A stretch of DNA of 64,000 nt from Bicyclus anynana (GCF_947172395.1 NC_069104.1:5483355-5547354), one strand, 5' to 3'. Shown: positions 25,201 through 40,200, numbered from the stretch's first letter. The notes: generated from the letters alone by a model not told the origin. Numbers and translations: made by a program.

Positions 25201-28200
25201 CGCCGAGTAGAACGCGCCTCCGCCGTGCGGCAGTTGGGATGCGAATTCTGTAAACGACGCAATAGGCTAGTTGACACTTTTTTGAATGGTCTTAAATAGT
25301 TCATTAGCGTATTACTTTAGCGTACTTTTGACCTCCGTGGCGCAGTGGTATGCGCGGTGGATTTACTAAACGGAGGTCATGGGTTCGATCCCCGGCTGGG
25401 CAGATTGAGATTTTCTTAATTGGTCCAGATCTGGCTGGTGGGAGGCTTCGGCCGTGGCTAGTTACCACCCTACCGGCAAAGACGTACCGCCAAGCGATTT
25501 AGCGTTCCGGTACGATGCCGTGTAGAAACCGAAAGGGGTGTGGATTTTTATCCTCCTCCTTACAAGTTAGCCCTCTTCCATCTAAGACTACATCATCACT
25601 TACCATCAACTAACAACTAACTTGTAAAGAATAAAAAAAAAAAGTACTACTAGACTCAATTTTTTTTTCATATTTTTTTGAGTCATTACATGAAAATTTT
25701 AGTGTTTAAATGTTTTTGACAATACAAGCCAAAACGCCTGCCGGCCATGATGGTCTATATTTCAACTGTTTCATGACGTCACTATAATAAATCCTATACA
25801 AATAGAGCGTTTGAAAAAAATATTAGTAAACCATTAGCTCGACGTTTAGTACATCAAGTATGTTAGTGACGTCACAAAATGGACGACAGCGTTTTTGACG
25901 TTTGGAAAATTTAAAAAAAATATGTGATATTGAAATGTTGGAATAAGCAAAAATAAATGTCTATGATACAATACTAGCCAGTAATAAGTATCTATATTGT
26001 TTATTTGAACTGTCATATCTCGGACATTCAAGAGTCATATTATCTGTCATTATCTTCTTTTTCAAGTGATCTGCAATAAACTATATTTTACAAATAAATA
26101 ATAAACAGATAGTCTAGCAGTGCTGTTGTGTTTTCTTTCATCTCGCGACTCCAAAATCTAACATAAAGTTTTATGAGAAATCCTTAACTTTTATTAAACC
26201 GAAAAGCGTCCTTAATGCTTAAAATTAAATCAAACATTACAAAATGCCAAGGTACTCACCAGGTGGTAGACTCAAAAGCGCATGATCCTTCAAAGCCGCC
26301 AACCAATTCTCTCCCAAACTCTCCAACTCCGGTTCAACAAGTTTCAACAAACTCTCCCCTTTGGACTCAAACTCTCCGTATTCGTCGTCCTCGCTCTCCT
26401 GATTGGCGTTGTCGATTTGGTTGTTGTTCTGTAAAACTTGGTTACGCCACTTGGCTATCTCGGCGCGGTTGTTGACGGGTTTGGTGTCTAGCTGTTTGAC
26501 GTAACTGCCCGGGGCGCTGTCGTTACTTACCATTGCCACAATGTATACCTGAAATGTAATGACTAATGTAGCAAGTTCGTCGATGACACTACCCTGATAT
26601 GCGGGCGACGGGGGGAAAGACTGCGCGGGTGTGATATCGTGCGTGCGGGGAAGTGAGTGGCATCAGTCGTGGGTTTATCATTCATCGCTACCCCCCCGTC
26701 CCGCGCGTACCATCGAGAGCGTTACGAACGAAGTTGCCACGCTATAGCACAGTTAATAATGCTGTAATTTACAATAAAAAGGCTCCAGTTGGATTCCTAC
26801 CTTGTGTCAATTTAGGATTTTATAACTTGTAAATTGGTTCAGCTTATTCTGCCTTGGATTTAGTAATCTGGAGTCAGTAATGGGTAGAAAAAACTTGTAA
26901 CTCCAATATATTAGCCTGTTACTATGTCAGACTGCATCGTCAGTTGAAATGAGGTGAGATATCAGTTAAAAGTTAACTATTTTTGGTTGTACAAAAAAAA
27001 TACTTGTTACTAATAAAGGGTAGGTATATTAGTCTGATTGCGGGGAAAGGGTAGAAGTTTTTTTTACTTGCCGAAATCAGCTAGAACAAGTTTCAGTAAA
27101 AGAAATAAAAGAAGATTTTTTATTCTAGTTTATTTACCATGTAAAAACTGCCAAATGATGTGTTAGTGACTCTGAAAATGTATTAATTAAAATTTTGAGT
27201 TCCAAGTATGTCGTGACGGGTAGCATCAACAGTGATTGTACCATTATTTTGTGGTAGAGGAAACACCACGAGCAGGTCCCAGGACTTGTGACCTTGAGAG
27301 TAGGTTTAAGGGATCACTTTAGAATGCATTAACACTCACCTCCCACATAAAACATTATTAATAACTAACGCCCAATAATAATAACGCCCAATAACGCCCG
27401 CGACTTCGTCCGGTCTTAGACGTCTTTAATCCATCCTTTACATTAGTCTCACTGTAAAACTGGAGTAACTCCTCCCGTTTTCCCAACACTTCCCTTCACT
27501 GCCCTGTTCCTATTGATCGTAGCGTGATGAAAAGTATACTTTAACCTGCCCAGGAGTATGAAGTATAATAATTGTACCAAGTTTCGTTAAAACCCGACAG
27601 ACAGACAGACAAAAATTTTACTGATTGCATTTTTGGCATCAGTATCGATCACTAATCACCCCCTGATAGTTATTTTGGAAATATATTTCATGTACAGAAT
27701 TGACCTTTCTACAGATTTATTATAAGTACCGATTACACATATATGATGATTATACAAAACATATTTGCGCCAAATCAATAACGGGACCCTGCCGGTCGCA
27801 TGATGATGGTTGTCCACGCTGCCTAACAAACAACTGAGCTCAAGTTATCAAATATTTATATCATCACTGTTGAAACAACTACGTACGTACCTTCCCTTCA
27901 CAATAACACAAATAATAATTAATGTTATTACCAACCGTAATCGAAGATCTCGTAACACAAGTTTATTCTACAGCTATGAAATAATTACATAAATAAAAAA
28001 CAACAATCTGTATATAAATGAAATAATTACCTCAGCCCAAGCCTTTAAAATGGAAAGTTTCTCCAATGTCGCCATACTCTCATTGTATATGAGTGTTGTG
28101 TTGCCCTTTTTGTTTAATTTATCCAAACTGGAAACCAGCAACTGATGGACTCTGAAATTGCATAAACACATTAGCCTTATTAATGGAGTTTAAACCCACC

Positions 28201-31200
28201 ATGTTGCTGCAACAAGGTTTAGTTTACAAGTATGTTTGAAACATCGACTATTGATAACAACTAACACACTGGTCTCGGTACGGTTCGACTTGCTTTAGAC
28301 TTCTGCGCAATAACGGTCAGCGCTTGTATTAGATATTCAACTGTTAAGACCCTACTTCACCGAATTTCATTTAAAAGGCGTTTACAGAACCAGCCTGTCA
28401 AATATTAAACGTAGTTTAATATTTATAACAAAATTGCCAGCTTGCGAGGAATTTCCCAAACGGCGGGGATTTTTTGGGGAATTGCGATATGTTCTTTCCC
28501 CAATTTGGGAAGTTTCTACTTCGATTTGTAGGGATTTAGAAAAATACGTATTGGCAACACCGATTTTTTGTTTGGAAATCGAAGCTGGCAGCATCCAGTG
28601 GCATAAAACCTCAAAGCTAGGAAGTGATTTATTTATGAGAGAAAATGAATTATTTCTGAAATGAAAAATAAACTCTTTTATTATTTTACGGGTCCTTTGC
28701 ATTTTGGTAGTTGAGAGAGTAATCTTCACGAAACTTGCGAGCGTTACAAAAACATAACCTGCACTTATATCTGTCAAAGACGTCTTAACCGGGGTATGTA
28801 CGCTCGGTTAAGATAAAACGCCCGATTTACGTTCTTAACCGGCATATGGGCTGTGGTAAACAGGAAATTTGGACTTAACGGCGTTTAACTTATTTAAACG
28901 GTTGATTATGTTTAAACGAATGTCGGTAAACTCGAACCTAAATATTCTTTTTAACAGACTTCAAAAAAAAGGAGGAGGTTTCGCAATACGATTGTATGAA
29001 TATATTTTTTTTATTTTATAAAAACCTCCGCAAATCGTTGATATCTCTGGCCACGCCGCAGCCGATCCACGCGGAGCACACGTCGCAGGCAGCCGCAGTG
29101 ACGTGCGACGCCGTGTCACCAGCGAAAGCCGGCCTCACCGCTGCTCCCACCTTAAATAATAATAATAATAAAAAAAATAATAAAATTATCAACATCAATA
29201 ATGCCCAGATACATATAGGTTGTACGTGTTAACCCTTTTAATGCAGCGACAAAATACACTAAAGCTTACATTTGGCTACATGACACCTAATGTACACCTC
29301 AGTGTAGACGGTGTTTTTTGTATCTATGAAGTATCTATTTTGTATCTGTTTAGGGCGTTGTTAGTCAGATGCCGGCGATTATCATATCTACCCGCTTTGT
29401 TAAGTTTGTTATCGTTAATTTAATTTTTCCGTTATTTTTTTTTTATTTGGATCACAAAACTGGTTACAATCATGTTACACTATTAAATAACATACATAAA
29501 ACGTAATAAATACGATTGCACCTTCTTGGTGTGACCACAGCATTCTTATAATAAATTATCATTCTTATAATAAATATTATGTTTCATTTTTCTGTGTTTT
29601 TTATTAGAGTTCCGAACGTACGTAGCGCAGAACCGAGCCCTTGTAGTATCACTCGTGCACATTTTAATTTTAATCAATGTACTTATCTACCTAATTAGTT
29701 TTAATTTGGTTCTTATGTTATAATAGTTAACATAGGATGTTGAGCTGTGTACGTGGCGGCACCTGAACTGGGTCCTAACTGAAAATCAGTGCTGCATACT
29801 TCTTTTTTGTGTAGGAAGTACGTGGCAAAATACTGAGTCAAGGCCTTTTTCTAGATTATGCCACATATTGCAAGACATTCATCTTTTATTGCTCCACTTA
29901 TGGAATAATTTAGAATTTAAGAATGTAATATGTGGCATTACTTGAAAATAAAGATCTTTCTTTATTTCTTTCTTTGAAGTATCGCAGTGTTGTGTATTTA
30001 AGCTCCAAATCGCCTCTCTTAAAGACTTGACTTTTCATTATAAAAATCCTGAGCCAGATTAACAAAAGATAACGAACCTGCGCCTGATACTGCTCCAGCA
30101 GCAAGTGTCCGGGGAAGTCCGGCTCGGGCGCGCGCGCGTACTGCTGGATGATCATCTGCAGGGTCTTGAGCCCGCACAGCCGCAGCGCGTCCGACTCGCC
30201 CGTCGCGCCCACGAACGCCATGCGCACGAGGTCCGACAGGTGCAGGGAAAGGTAATCGGCTATAAAAAAAACAATTTTTGGAAAACCAAATTTTTTACTA
30301 GTAAAAACAGATAAGAAAGAAAAAAAGATGTTTACTTTTAAGTAATGCCACATATTACATTATTAAATTCTTAAATATATTATGGCTTAACTGTCCATTT
30401 AATCCGTGCGAACCGCGAAGTGAAAGTATCCGCACTGGGGATGGTGTCAAAATCGGTAAAACATAAGTATGCCACGAGGTGATCCATAGAAATGAAGAAG
30501 AGAATGTTTCGTGTATGTTCACTGGATTTCAATAAAATATGATTGCTGCATAAGCAGCATTAAGACGTTTTTTATAGTCATGTTCAAATAGATGCAGGCC
30601 ATTTTCAAATCAAACATTACCACAAGGTCAGCCAGTAATTGGACTTGGAATGATATACGAAGTAGAATGGACATAGGAACAAAAAATTAAAGGTATACCT
30701 ACACAATTCCTTTTTTCTTACACAATTTTGTCACATGTGCGAAAAAATACATATTTTAGTAGCGGATAAAACTCATAAAATTGAAAGATATGAACAATTT
30801 TAATTATTGCACTATAAATACAACATATTGATTCAAACTTTGTTTTGCAATGCAAGGTAAATATTGCGTTGCTTCTACTCACCGTTAGGATCAGTTAATA
30901 GTTTCTCTTTTGCCTTCACAAGATCAAAATGAGCACTGTCCCCTGTGGCTTCACAAGCGCCCATCACTTTCTGGATACATTCCATCGCGAATACCTGAAA
31001 GTAAACGATATTCAGAACGTGGTTTACAAACAACTGCTTTATCCTTTACGTGCCTTGACCGTTTTAGTCTGTAATGTACATGTCTAGCAATGTGCATGTC
31101 TAGCTTGACGGTACTCTAGTGGGCTAGCGAAAGTCAACAAACAGAATCTTTAAGAATCCTTGTAATTGTTTATTATATTTGATTGTTAAAACAGTCGTTT

Positions 31201-34200
31201 TATCCTAAGCAGGAGAACATTTATTGGCGGCCTGCTCGCAGTCTCCCAGCAATTGACTGATTAAAGAATTGGATTTTGTGATAGAGCTTAACCTACCGCC
31301 ATTCTTAGTTTTGCCGCAAAGCAGCATTACTGTGTTTGAAGAACGGTAGCTGGTATAATTACAGGTACAAGAGGCTTAACCTACGCCGTAAGTTGGACTG
31401 ATACAGGGCCCTCTGTTTGCTGATTGTGTAAGTGCCGTGGGCTTCTTAATGGGACCTAGGCTCCTTAATGGGACCTCAGCCTTGACACCCGGGGCCTTTG
31501 GACGAGCGCAGACGCATCGTCTGATGAGGCTGAAGGCAGGAGCGGAAGAGATAGGCGGAACGACTCCCTAAGGGTGCCTCCTCTAAGACTTGGACCTCGG
31601 CTTTGAGGTCCGGGCGCCCCCAAGATCGTAAGGCTTTGTCAAGTGTTGCTCTATTGCTATGGTTTTTCTCTTACCAACAGATAAGTTATCTTCTCACCAA
31701 TACTTTAGGAAACAAACACTCATGGAATAAATGATGAAATGGGACAGATGCAAGAGATTCTGTCGCTGATTCTGTTACACACCCTTGTAGGCCATCTTGG
31801 TTGTACGGCCGGATGGGTAGACTGCTCGGACTCTGCGTGAAATTCTGCCTGATCATCGTCACCTTCTGCCTCGAAATCCATTTCCGTGTTACCGCTGTCC
31901 TCTAAATATTAAAAAACAAAAGAAAAATAAAAATTAAGAAATAAATTCAACAAACATCATTTTTACTAAATGCATATGAAAGTATACCTATATATATTTG
32001 TTTCAAAAAATCAATAAAAGAAATTTTTGTCAGTCTGTTTGTTCCAGCTTATTTCAGTAACGGCTGGCCCGATTTTGTCGGGTTTTTCACTGTTAGCTGA
32101 TGTTATAAGAAGTAACATAGGCTACATTTTATCACTCATCTACCCACAATTCAGCCCAAATGACCGTGCCATCGTGGAGCCATGGGTGGACTATATTCCC
32201 ACAGGAACGAGAACAACACAGGTGGAACTACAATACCAGCTAAAATGTGTAATCAAGTTCAACTTACCAAGTCTAACAGTCAGCACTTTCTTGGTCAAAC
32301 AAGAGGATTAATATTCCCGTATAACGAGAACTACTCGGGTACATGAGCTACAGAACCAACAGAAATGTCTAAAAAGTCAAGTAAAACTCACCAAGTCTAA
32401 CGGTCAGCACTTTCTTGGCCAACACGAGCCAGTCCCTCACCGCCCGATTGCCGGCCGCGGCCAGCAAGCAGCACGACAGCGTGTCGCGCGCGTGCGACAG
32501 CGCAGTCCTGTCGCGCTCCATGTCTAGAAACGCGAACAGCGCGCCCGGGAGACCCGTGTCAGGTATCACGACACCTGCGAATTTAATTAGCTATAGCTTG
32601 GCAAATTCGTTCGTAACACTCCCGATGGTCCGCGCGGGCCGGGAGGGGGATAGCAATGCCCCGCGCGCACGTGTTACCCGCGCAGTCCTTCCCTCTGCCC
32701 CGGGCGCATGACTTCACACCCACGCAGTCCTTTCCCCCCCCCCCCCCTCAGTCGTCCGCATATCATGGGAGTGTCATCAGCGAACTTGCCAACCTATATA
32801 TTTAAATGGACAGTAACCGAAGAGGGGATTTTTTGGACAAGGACACCTTGCATATTACTCCGCCAATCGTAAATTTCCAACATTGGTGGGTACGTTTTTA
32901 CTTTTAGGACAAGCAAAAATACTCACCGAGCGCGACGGATCGTCGCCAGCAGATCTAAGATGCAAACGAAATTTGGTCTAAATGTCTTTTATTCTATTTT
33001 TTACCCTTTCTCCTATCAAAGCAACGAAAGAGAGCGTTAAGAAAGCTACATATACAGTTGTTAAAGTGAAAAAAATATTTTAAACATAAGTGCAGATGAC
33101 TTTTAAAAATTGGCTAATGATGAAGATGATGGATGATGATGGATGATGATTATGATGATGATGATAATGACGATGTAGGTGATACAATTAAAAAAATAAC
33201 ACAAATGTTACCACAATTAACTTATGCTGAAACGTGGACACTGACAGCGAGGCTAGTCCACGATCTCCATGTCGCTCAGCGTGCTATGGAGAACGCTATA
33301 CTTGGTAACTCTTTGAGGGACAATAACCGGAATGAAGTGATTCGTGAAAGTAACCGACATAGCTCTCAGGGTTTGTAACAGTGGGCTGGTCATGTCTGTG
33401 TGACGACCAATGGTCGTTAGAGTCGTAAGGTACGCGACGACCGCCGATAGGTGGTAGGATGCGAAAAGCCAAAGATAGAGCAGGCTTGCGCTGTTTATAA
33501 AAGGCTATGCCCAGCAGCGGATGCATGATGGCTGTCATCAGCCATGACGATGATAATGATTATGTTACTTACCACAATAAGGCCTTGGAGGCACGTAGTC
33601 AGCGGCAAGCTTCGCGTATTTGCACACGTCAGCTGCATCCTTTTGTGACAGCTGGCGCAGGCAGCACAGCGCGGCGCGCCGCACCGACAGCTCGGGACTC
33701 GACAGATCCTTCTGCGGGACAAATGTTTGTGACCTATCTTTAAAGGAGACCGACCATTTATTATACACTAGCGGGAACCGTGAATTTTTCCGGGATGAAA
33801 AGTAGCCTATGCCATTTTATTATTTTTGCCAAATCGCTTCAGTAGCCGCAGCACAAAGGAGGAACAATCATACAAACAAACTTTCGCCTTTATAATATTA
33901 GTGTGATAGTGCGATTGCTGGGTCCAGATTTGATGAATGAACCATTACAACGTCCAAATTAGTATTAAACAATAATATCAGATTTAGACTGAATCAACTT
34001 CACAAGTTTTAATGACAGATAATGCAAGATATGACCAAGGGTCTACATCATACAATTTCAACAAAAAAAAAATATAGAAAAAAAATATTAACAACTCTAC
34101 TAATTAAAAATTTCAATTATTATTTTTAGTGACTTTGATATATGCATTTATAAAATAAAGGAATTTTTGACATTTTGTTTTTTATAACAGTCTAGGCTCA

Positions 34201-37200
34201 ATATAGGCAGATAGATCATAGTTAGTAGACTAAAAACGGCGGACGAAGTCGCGTGAGTCTGCTAAGTAAATAATATGTGCACTAACACACAGCTGCGGCA
34301 CCAGAGCGTGCAGGTTGATGTGGTTGGGCGCGAACATGTGCAGCTGCTGCAGCCCGCCCAGCGCGTCCGCCGCCGCGCCCGCGCCGCCGCCCTCGCGCAG
34401 CGCCGCGCACGCGCACACGAAGCGCCCCACCGCCGCACAGCCGCACGCTGGGCAAGAAAGAAAGAAAGAAAAAACATTTATTTCAAAAAAAATTGTGCCA
34501 CACTTATTTGTATAATCTATCAAATAAATCAAACAGAATTAGTATGGAAAGCTTGACCAATAGAGAAATTTAAATCTACATAAAATCATGGCTAAAAGAC
34601 TACGACTATGACGGCTCCGAGAAATTAATTAATATTGACCAATAATTAAGCATATAAATAATTAGACAGTGTATTTGTTATATACCTATAGAACTCAAAT
34701 TCTTATTTACTTAATATTTATAAATTTATCTGTACATAGACACTCACACACACACAAATACACACCCACACACTCCTGTTTTTGTTTATTTTATTTTACT
34801 TCACTTCTGCGTGTTTTTGCTTTATCTTATGATTTATTGTTTTTGTATCTTAATTTTAAATATAAATTGTTTATCAATCTACTGCATCATTGAAAATGGG
34901 AAGACACTGCCTCCTGTAACACAGTAATAACTAGTACAGGACGCAGGGCTTCAACTTAATTTGTAATATGAAGTTTTGATGAATTAAGATTTATTATTAT
35001 TACTTAACCACTTAATACAATAATTATAGTGCTCAATACTCAAACCGCTTAGTATAAACATCAGAACACCACTGTGTCATATTTGGCACAACTTTGAAAA
35101 AGGATGCTCAGCATTGTGATGTATGTACCGAGAGAATATTGGACATATAGCGCTGGTTTTAGCTGATAACCTTGAACCAGGTGACAAACCACGGAAGTGC
35201 GTAGTCACATAGCGACAACAAAAAAGTAAACTAAAAATAATTACATGATATGAGGATTAATGTTACCAAACTAAAGTTAATTTATGACACAAATTACAGA
35301 CAACTCGTATATGGATCTCAACTGTCACAAAATCTCATTACCTTGCAACTCTGGCCCAACGACGGTGATCAAAGCGGCCAGCAGCCGCCCAACGCTGCGG
35401 TGCAGCTCGTCGTGACACGGCGGCGAGCTGAACAGCAGCTTCAGCACGACGTTGAGCGTGGAGTCCACGTAGTCACGGAACATTGGCCCGGACGCGTCCA
35501 CATGGACAGACAACGCATGTATGGACCTCACCTGTCACAAAATCTCATTACCTTGCAACTCTGGCCCAACGACGGTGATCAAAGCGGCCAGCAGCCGCCC
35601 AATGCTGCGGTGCAACTCGTCGTGAGACGGCGGCGAGCTGAACAGCAGCTTCAGCACGACGTTGAGCGTGGAGTCCACGTGGCCCCGGAACATTGGCCCG
35701 GACGCGTCCACGAGGACTGACAACGCGTGCAACGACCACACCTGACAAAGAAATGGTAAAACAGGTGAACCTCTGGGCTATCCCTGTAATCTCCCGCAAA
35801 TTTTTGAGTACAAAGCTTTCAAATTGTTGCTCACGTCTTCCGAAGAGACGAATATTTATGATTTTTTTTTAAATGTTCCTTTGAATTTGAGTATAACCTA
35901 ATTTTGGTAGTTGTTGAAAAATAATCAATTTTCAAATTCCCAAAATTTTATATCTCTAGAACAGATCAAACGTTTTTTACGCGTTTAACAGCTATAAATG
36001 CAGTTTTTAAAGTCTACATAGAAAAGTGTCGCACCGATCTGACGAAAGGTTTTCTCAAAACGTCGACTTTCGATGAAAACTCGATTTTCGAAAAATGCAG
36101 TGATATTGTATTGTATATTGTTGTATATCAGTGATCAGTCGCTTGACTATAAACTGTTTTTTTTTATTTTAATCAATTACATTTCCTACAGGCACTCTGC
36201 ACAGGGTGCTGGGGAGTATTTCCAATAACTTTGAGGTTATATTCTTTACCGAAAATTAATCAAAAATATTCAAGGAACATGTGTTCTAAAATTAATATTT
36301 TCGGGGTAAATAATATTTCTTTTGTAAACAGATCTTAAAATGTGTTCCTTAAACACATCCTTATATAATTATGACGTGTATATAATTATTTTAAATTCCT
36401 ATATAAGCGGACTCGTCAACACCTTGAAGTTACCAAGAGAATACTTCCGAGCAACCTGTATATATCGCACTAACCTGCACTTCCACAGACGAGGTGTCTT
36501 GCGCGAGCGCTCTCAACACCGGCAGCGCTGCAGCGCTCGACGCCGCCCCCCTCGCGCGTTGCACAGCGCCCACAGCCGCTGCAGCCGCTGCACGGATCGG
36601 GCGGCTCGAGGACATTCGTGCTAACGCAATCACTCTATCGCTCAGAGCTTGGCTCTCCGCTTCAGATATACAACTGCAGAGTCTCCCAGCGCAAGAGGCG
36701 GCCGCGGCGCGAACTGTCGCACTGTTTGCTGAGAGACCAGCCTATAAGCAAAAACGATAGATCTAAAACCAATAAATCATATAATCGATGCAAAAGATAA
36801 TTGCATTGATGATCGATGATGTTATATTTGTGTTTGTTCAGCATTTTTAAACAGTTTTCTCACCTTAGTGACATTGAAAAATCTAGTTATTACAAGACAA
36901 CTAATGGCTTAACAAAATTGGTTCAATAGTAGCAATATTGACAGCGTCTTTCCTCTCGCTCGAATCGAATCGAATTGAGGATTGGTATTGTTCAATATTA
37001 CAATCAGTAATTCAGTATTTCTTTACAGTGCCAGATTATGGTGACAGTGAAAGTATACTTAAATAAACAAATAAGGTTTGATATTGTCTTACAATAACGT
37101 GCTCGGTAGCGGCTGTGTAGCTTGACGTGCTTAGTCGTAGATAGGTGACAGTGAAAAATCGACTTTAATCCACGCAAATGAGGATTTAAACTATCTTACA

Positions 37201-40200
37201 ATAACAGACGCCGTAGCTGTTTTGTCGGCATCTTATACCTCGGTTGGTCATAAGTGACAGCGAAAAACCGACTTTAATATAAGCAATAAAGGATTAAAAT
37301 TATCTTACAACTGAGCTTGGTAGCGGCTGCTTTAACGGCGCCTTGTCCCGCGGTTGATCAATTGATGACCAGATGATTGAGGTGACAGTGAAAAACCGAG
37401 AAATTAAAATACTACGCAAATAAACGAGCTCCCAGCTAGATAGGTGATATATTGGTGACAGTGAAAAATGGACCTTAATATAAACAAATAAAGGTTAAAT
37501 CATCTTACAATAACAAGCTCGGTGGCAGCTGTCTTGACAGCGTCTTGGCCCGCGCCAAGCGAACTCTTCTGCTCGGCCAGAGTACGCAGCGCTAACAACA
37601 GCGCTGTATACACGTTGATCTGTATAGCCTCTTGTCTGTTCCCTTTGGACATTTTGATGCACTCCACAAAGTGTTCGAGCATTTGTTGTCTGGAATAAAA
37701 ATATATAGAATAGACTCCAATTGGTTTTTAAATTGTGCATATTTGCATACATTATTTGGTAGTGCATATAACATATGTCTAGTGATAAGTAATGTTGCAA
37801 TTGCAAAGGACATGTACCAAAATGGGCCTTTATTATTTATCTATACTATAATATTATAAAGAGGTAAAGTTTGTAAGTTTGTCACATTTTTTAAATGGGG
37901 TAATCTTCGGAACTACTGGTCCGATTTTAAAAATTCTTTCACCAGTAGAATGCTACATTATCGGGGAGTGCTATAGGCTATATTTTATATTGATATCATA
38001 TATATTAGCCGAGTTATCACATTTTTTGTCATACAGGTCGGACTGAAAATCCTCTTAAACAGACTTATTCGCATGCGCTGCCTTAACTATTGTGTAAAAT
38101 TGAAATTAATGTATGGAAACTTTATGTATCTTTAAAAGTTCTACAAAAAAGTCCGCGACACCATATATCTATCTTCTATATATTAGCAGATATAGTACCT
38201 TTTGTGTTTTAAAAATTATTAATTTTATATACTTAGGTTTACGTCATTATTTATATAACTTAACTTTAATCCTTATTAAAATAAATTATTTAATAATCAC
38301 AAGGATATTATGGAGATAAGATTTGCCCTTTACAGTATGTTAATTACTTAAATAGTTTCGGAGATAATACAAAATTTCTAAAAGACGCAGAAATTCCGCT
38401 ATATGACGCCCGGTGCTTTCATTTACGTAGTTCCCGTTCCCGTGTGAATATGGGGATCAAACATAGCCTGTGACACTCGCAAATAACGTAGCTTTCTATT
38501 TTCTATTGGTAAAACATTTTTCCAAATCGGTCCAGTAGATCCAGAGATTACCTCCTACAACCACACGAACTTTACCTCTTTATATTATTAGCATAGAAGT
38601 CTCTATTTCTCTTGGTCATACCACCACTCTCGAAGGACTGGACCGATTTTGCTAAGGGTAGGAGTAAGATAGAGAAGTTACAGGGTAGGGTAGGGTACGG
38701 GTAGGGAAGCGTAGGGGTAGGGTAGGTTTAGGGCCGGGTTTAGGGTAGTGGTAGGGTAGGGGTAGAGGTAGGGTAATGGTAGAGTAGAGGTACGGGTAGG
38801 ATAGTGAAGTGGTAGGGTAGGGGTAGGGTAGGCGTGAGATAGGGGTACGGGTGCGATAGGGATAGGAAAGGGATAGGGTACGGGGAGGGTAGGGGTAGGA
38901 TGGGGGTAGGGTGTAGGTAAGGTAGCGGTAGGGTAGGGGTTGGGTGGGGGTAAGGGTAGGGTAGGCTAGGGTAGGGGTAGGGTAGATGTAGGGGTTGGGT
39001 AGGGTAGGGTTGGAGTAGTGGTAGGGTAGGGGTGAGGTAGGGGTAGTAGTAAAGTTGACATCGAAATTTACGCGGACGAAGTCGCGGGCGTCCGCTAGTA
39101 ATTTATAAACAGGTCGATAGTATTTTTCACGGATAGAAGATACAAATTGCTGTTGAGAAAGTAATTTTCAGAATTTTTGAAACCCGCATGAATTAGATAA
39201 AAAAATTTTTGGTTCCGCTCCCTTGTCTACAAATTAAACATAGATAATACAATAAAAGTGTTCAAAACAGCCAATAAAAACACCTGTAATTGAATTCACA
39301 TCCGGTGTAAGTTTTCAATGTCATGTAATATTGTCAAATGTCAATAAGACGCAAGTTAAAAAGAAACTTCTAAGAAACCAAAAAAATTCTAAATTGCTTT
39401 AAAAACGCCATAAACGAACGCTACTACGCGAAGATCACTGACAATCTGTCAGGGTTTTAAGCACGTTGCCATCATAAAAATTCTTAATTAATGTTGTCAG
39501 CTCATAAAAAAAATACATTTTATTTAATTAATTAAAAACAAATGCGGGTTCCAAAAATTTTTTTATTTTGAGTTTTAAACCCTATATTTTTTGTTTTTTA
39601 TGTTCTTTTAAGATAAAAAATAATTTTTTCTGCTTAGTTCACACTCGGTTAAAGGCCCAGGTTCCATACAAAATTGGGACATGTCCTTTAAAATTATAAT
39701 AAAAAAAATACAACCGACTTCAAAACCTAAAAACGTACCCACTAAATTAAAAAGCGAAAAATAACATCATAATATGTTCTACCTGCTGATCAGTATGAAG
39801 GCGGTGCTAAGCCGGTGATGTATTAATTCAAGCCATGTGAGAATATCTTATAGATTTAGATTTTGCTGACGGTGTTGTTTCATGTGGTCCTGTCAGAAAT
39901 GGCTTAAATTAAGACAACACCGGCTAATATTAAAAAAAATACTGACCGAATTGAGAACCTCCTCCTTTTTGAAGTCGGTTAAAAACCAAAGTGTACCTAT
40001 GTTTATTGGCAGCTCGTGAGAATATCAGCGGGAACAATGCAACTGAAGCGTCAATGACTGCTACACCCAGGGGCTGGGCACCGGATAGCTTGCGGTACAG
40101 GCAACATGGGTCGTGTTCCAACGCGCTGGAGCCACTGGCGCTTAGCGGCGATATTAGCTGCAAATAATTTAATTTATTTTTCACTACTCTTGCTCAAAAA

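Noticed and set aside
28382..28777. 131-codon minus-strand ORF in intron 26
   Set aside because: No recognisable family, no splice signals that fit the gene, and an overlapping ORF on the other strand; probably repeat DNA.
35250..35720. 156-codon plus-strand ORF with an internal repeat
   Set aside because: Antisense shadow of the duplicated exon 19. The internal repeat is the exon duplication itself.
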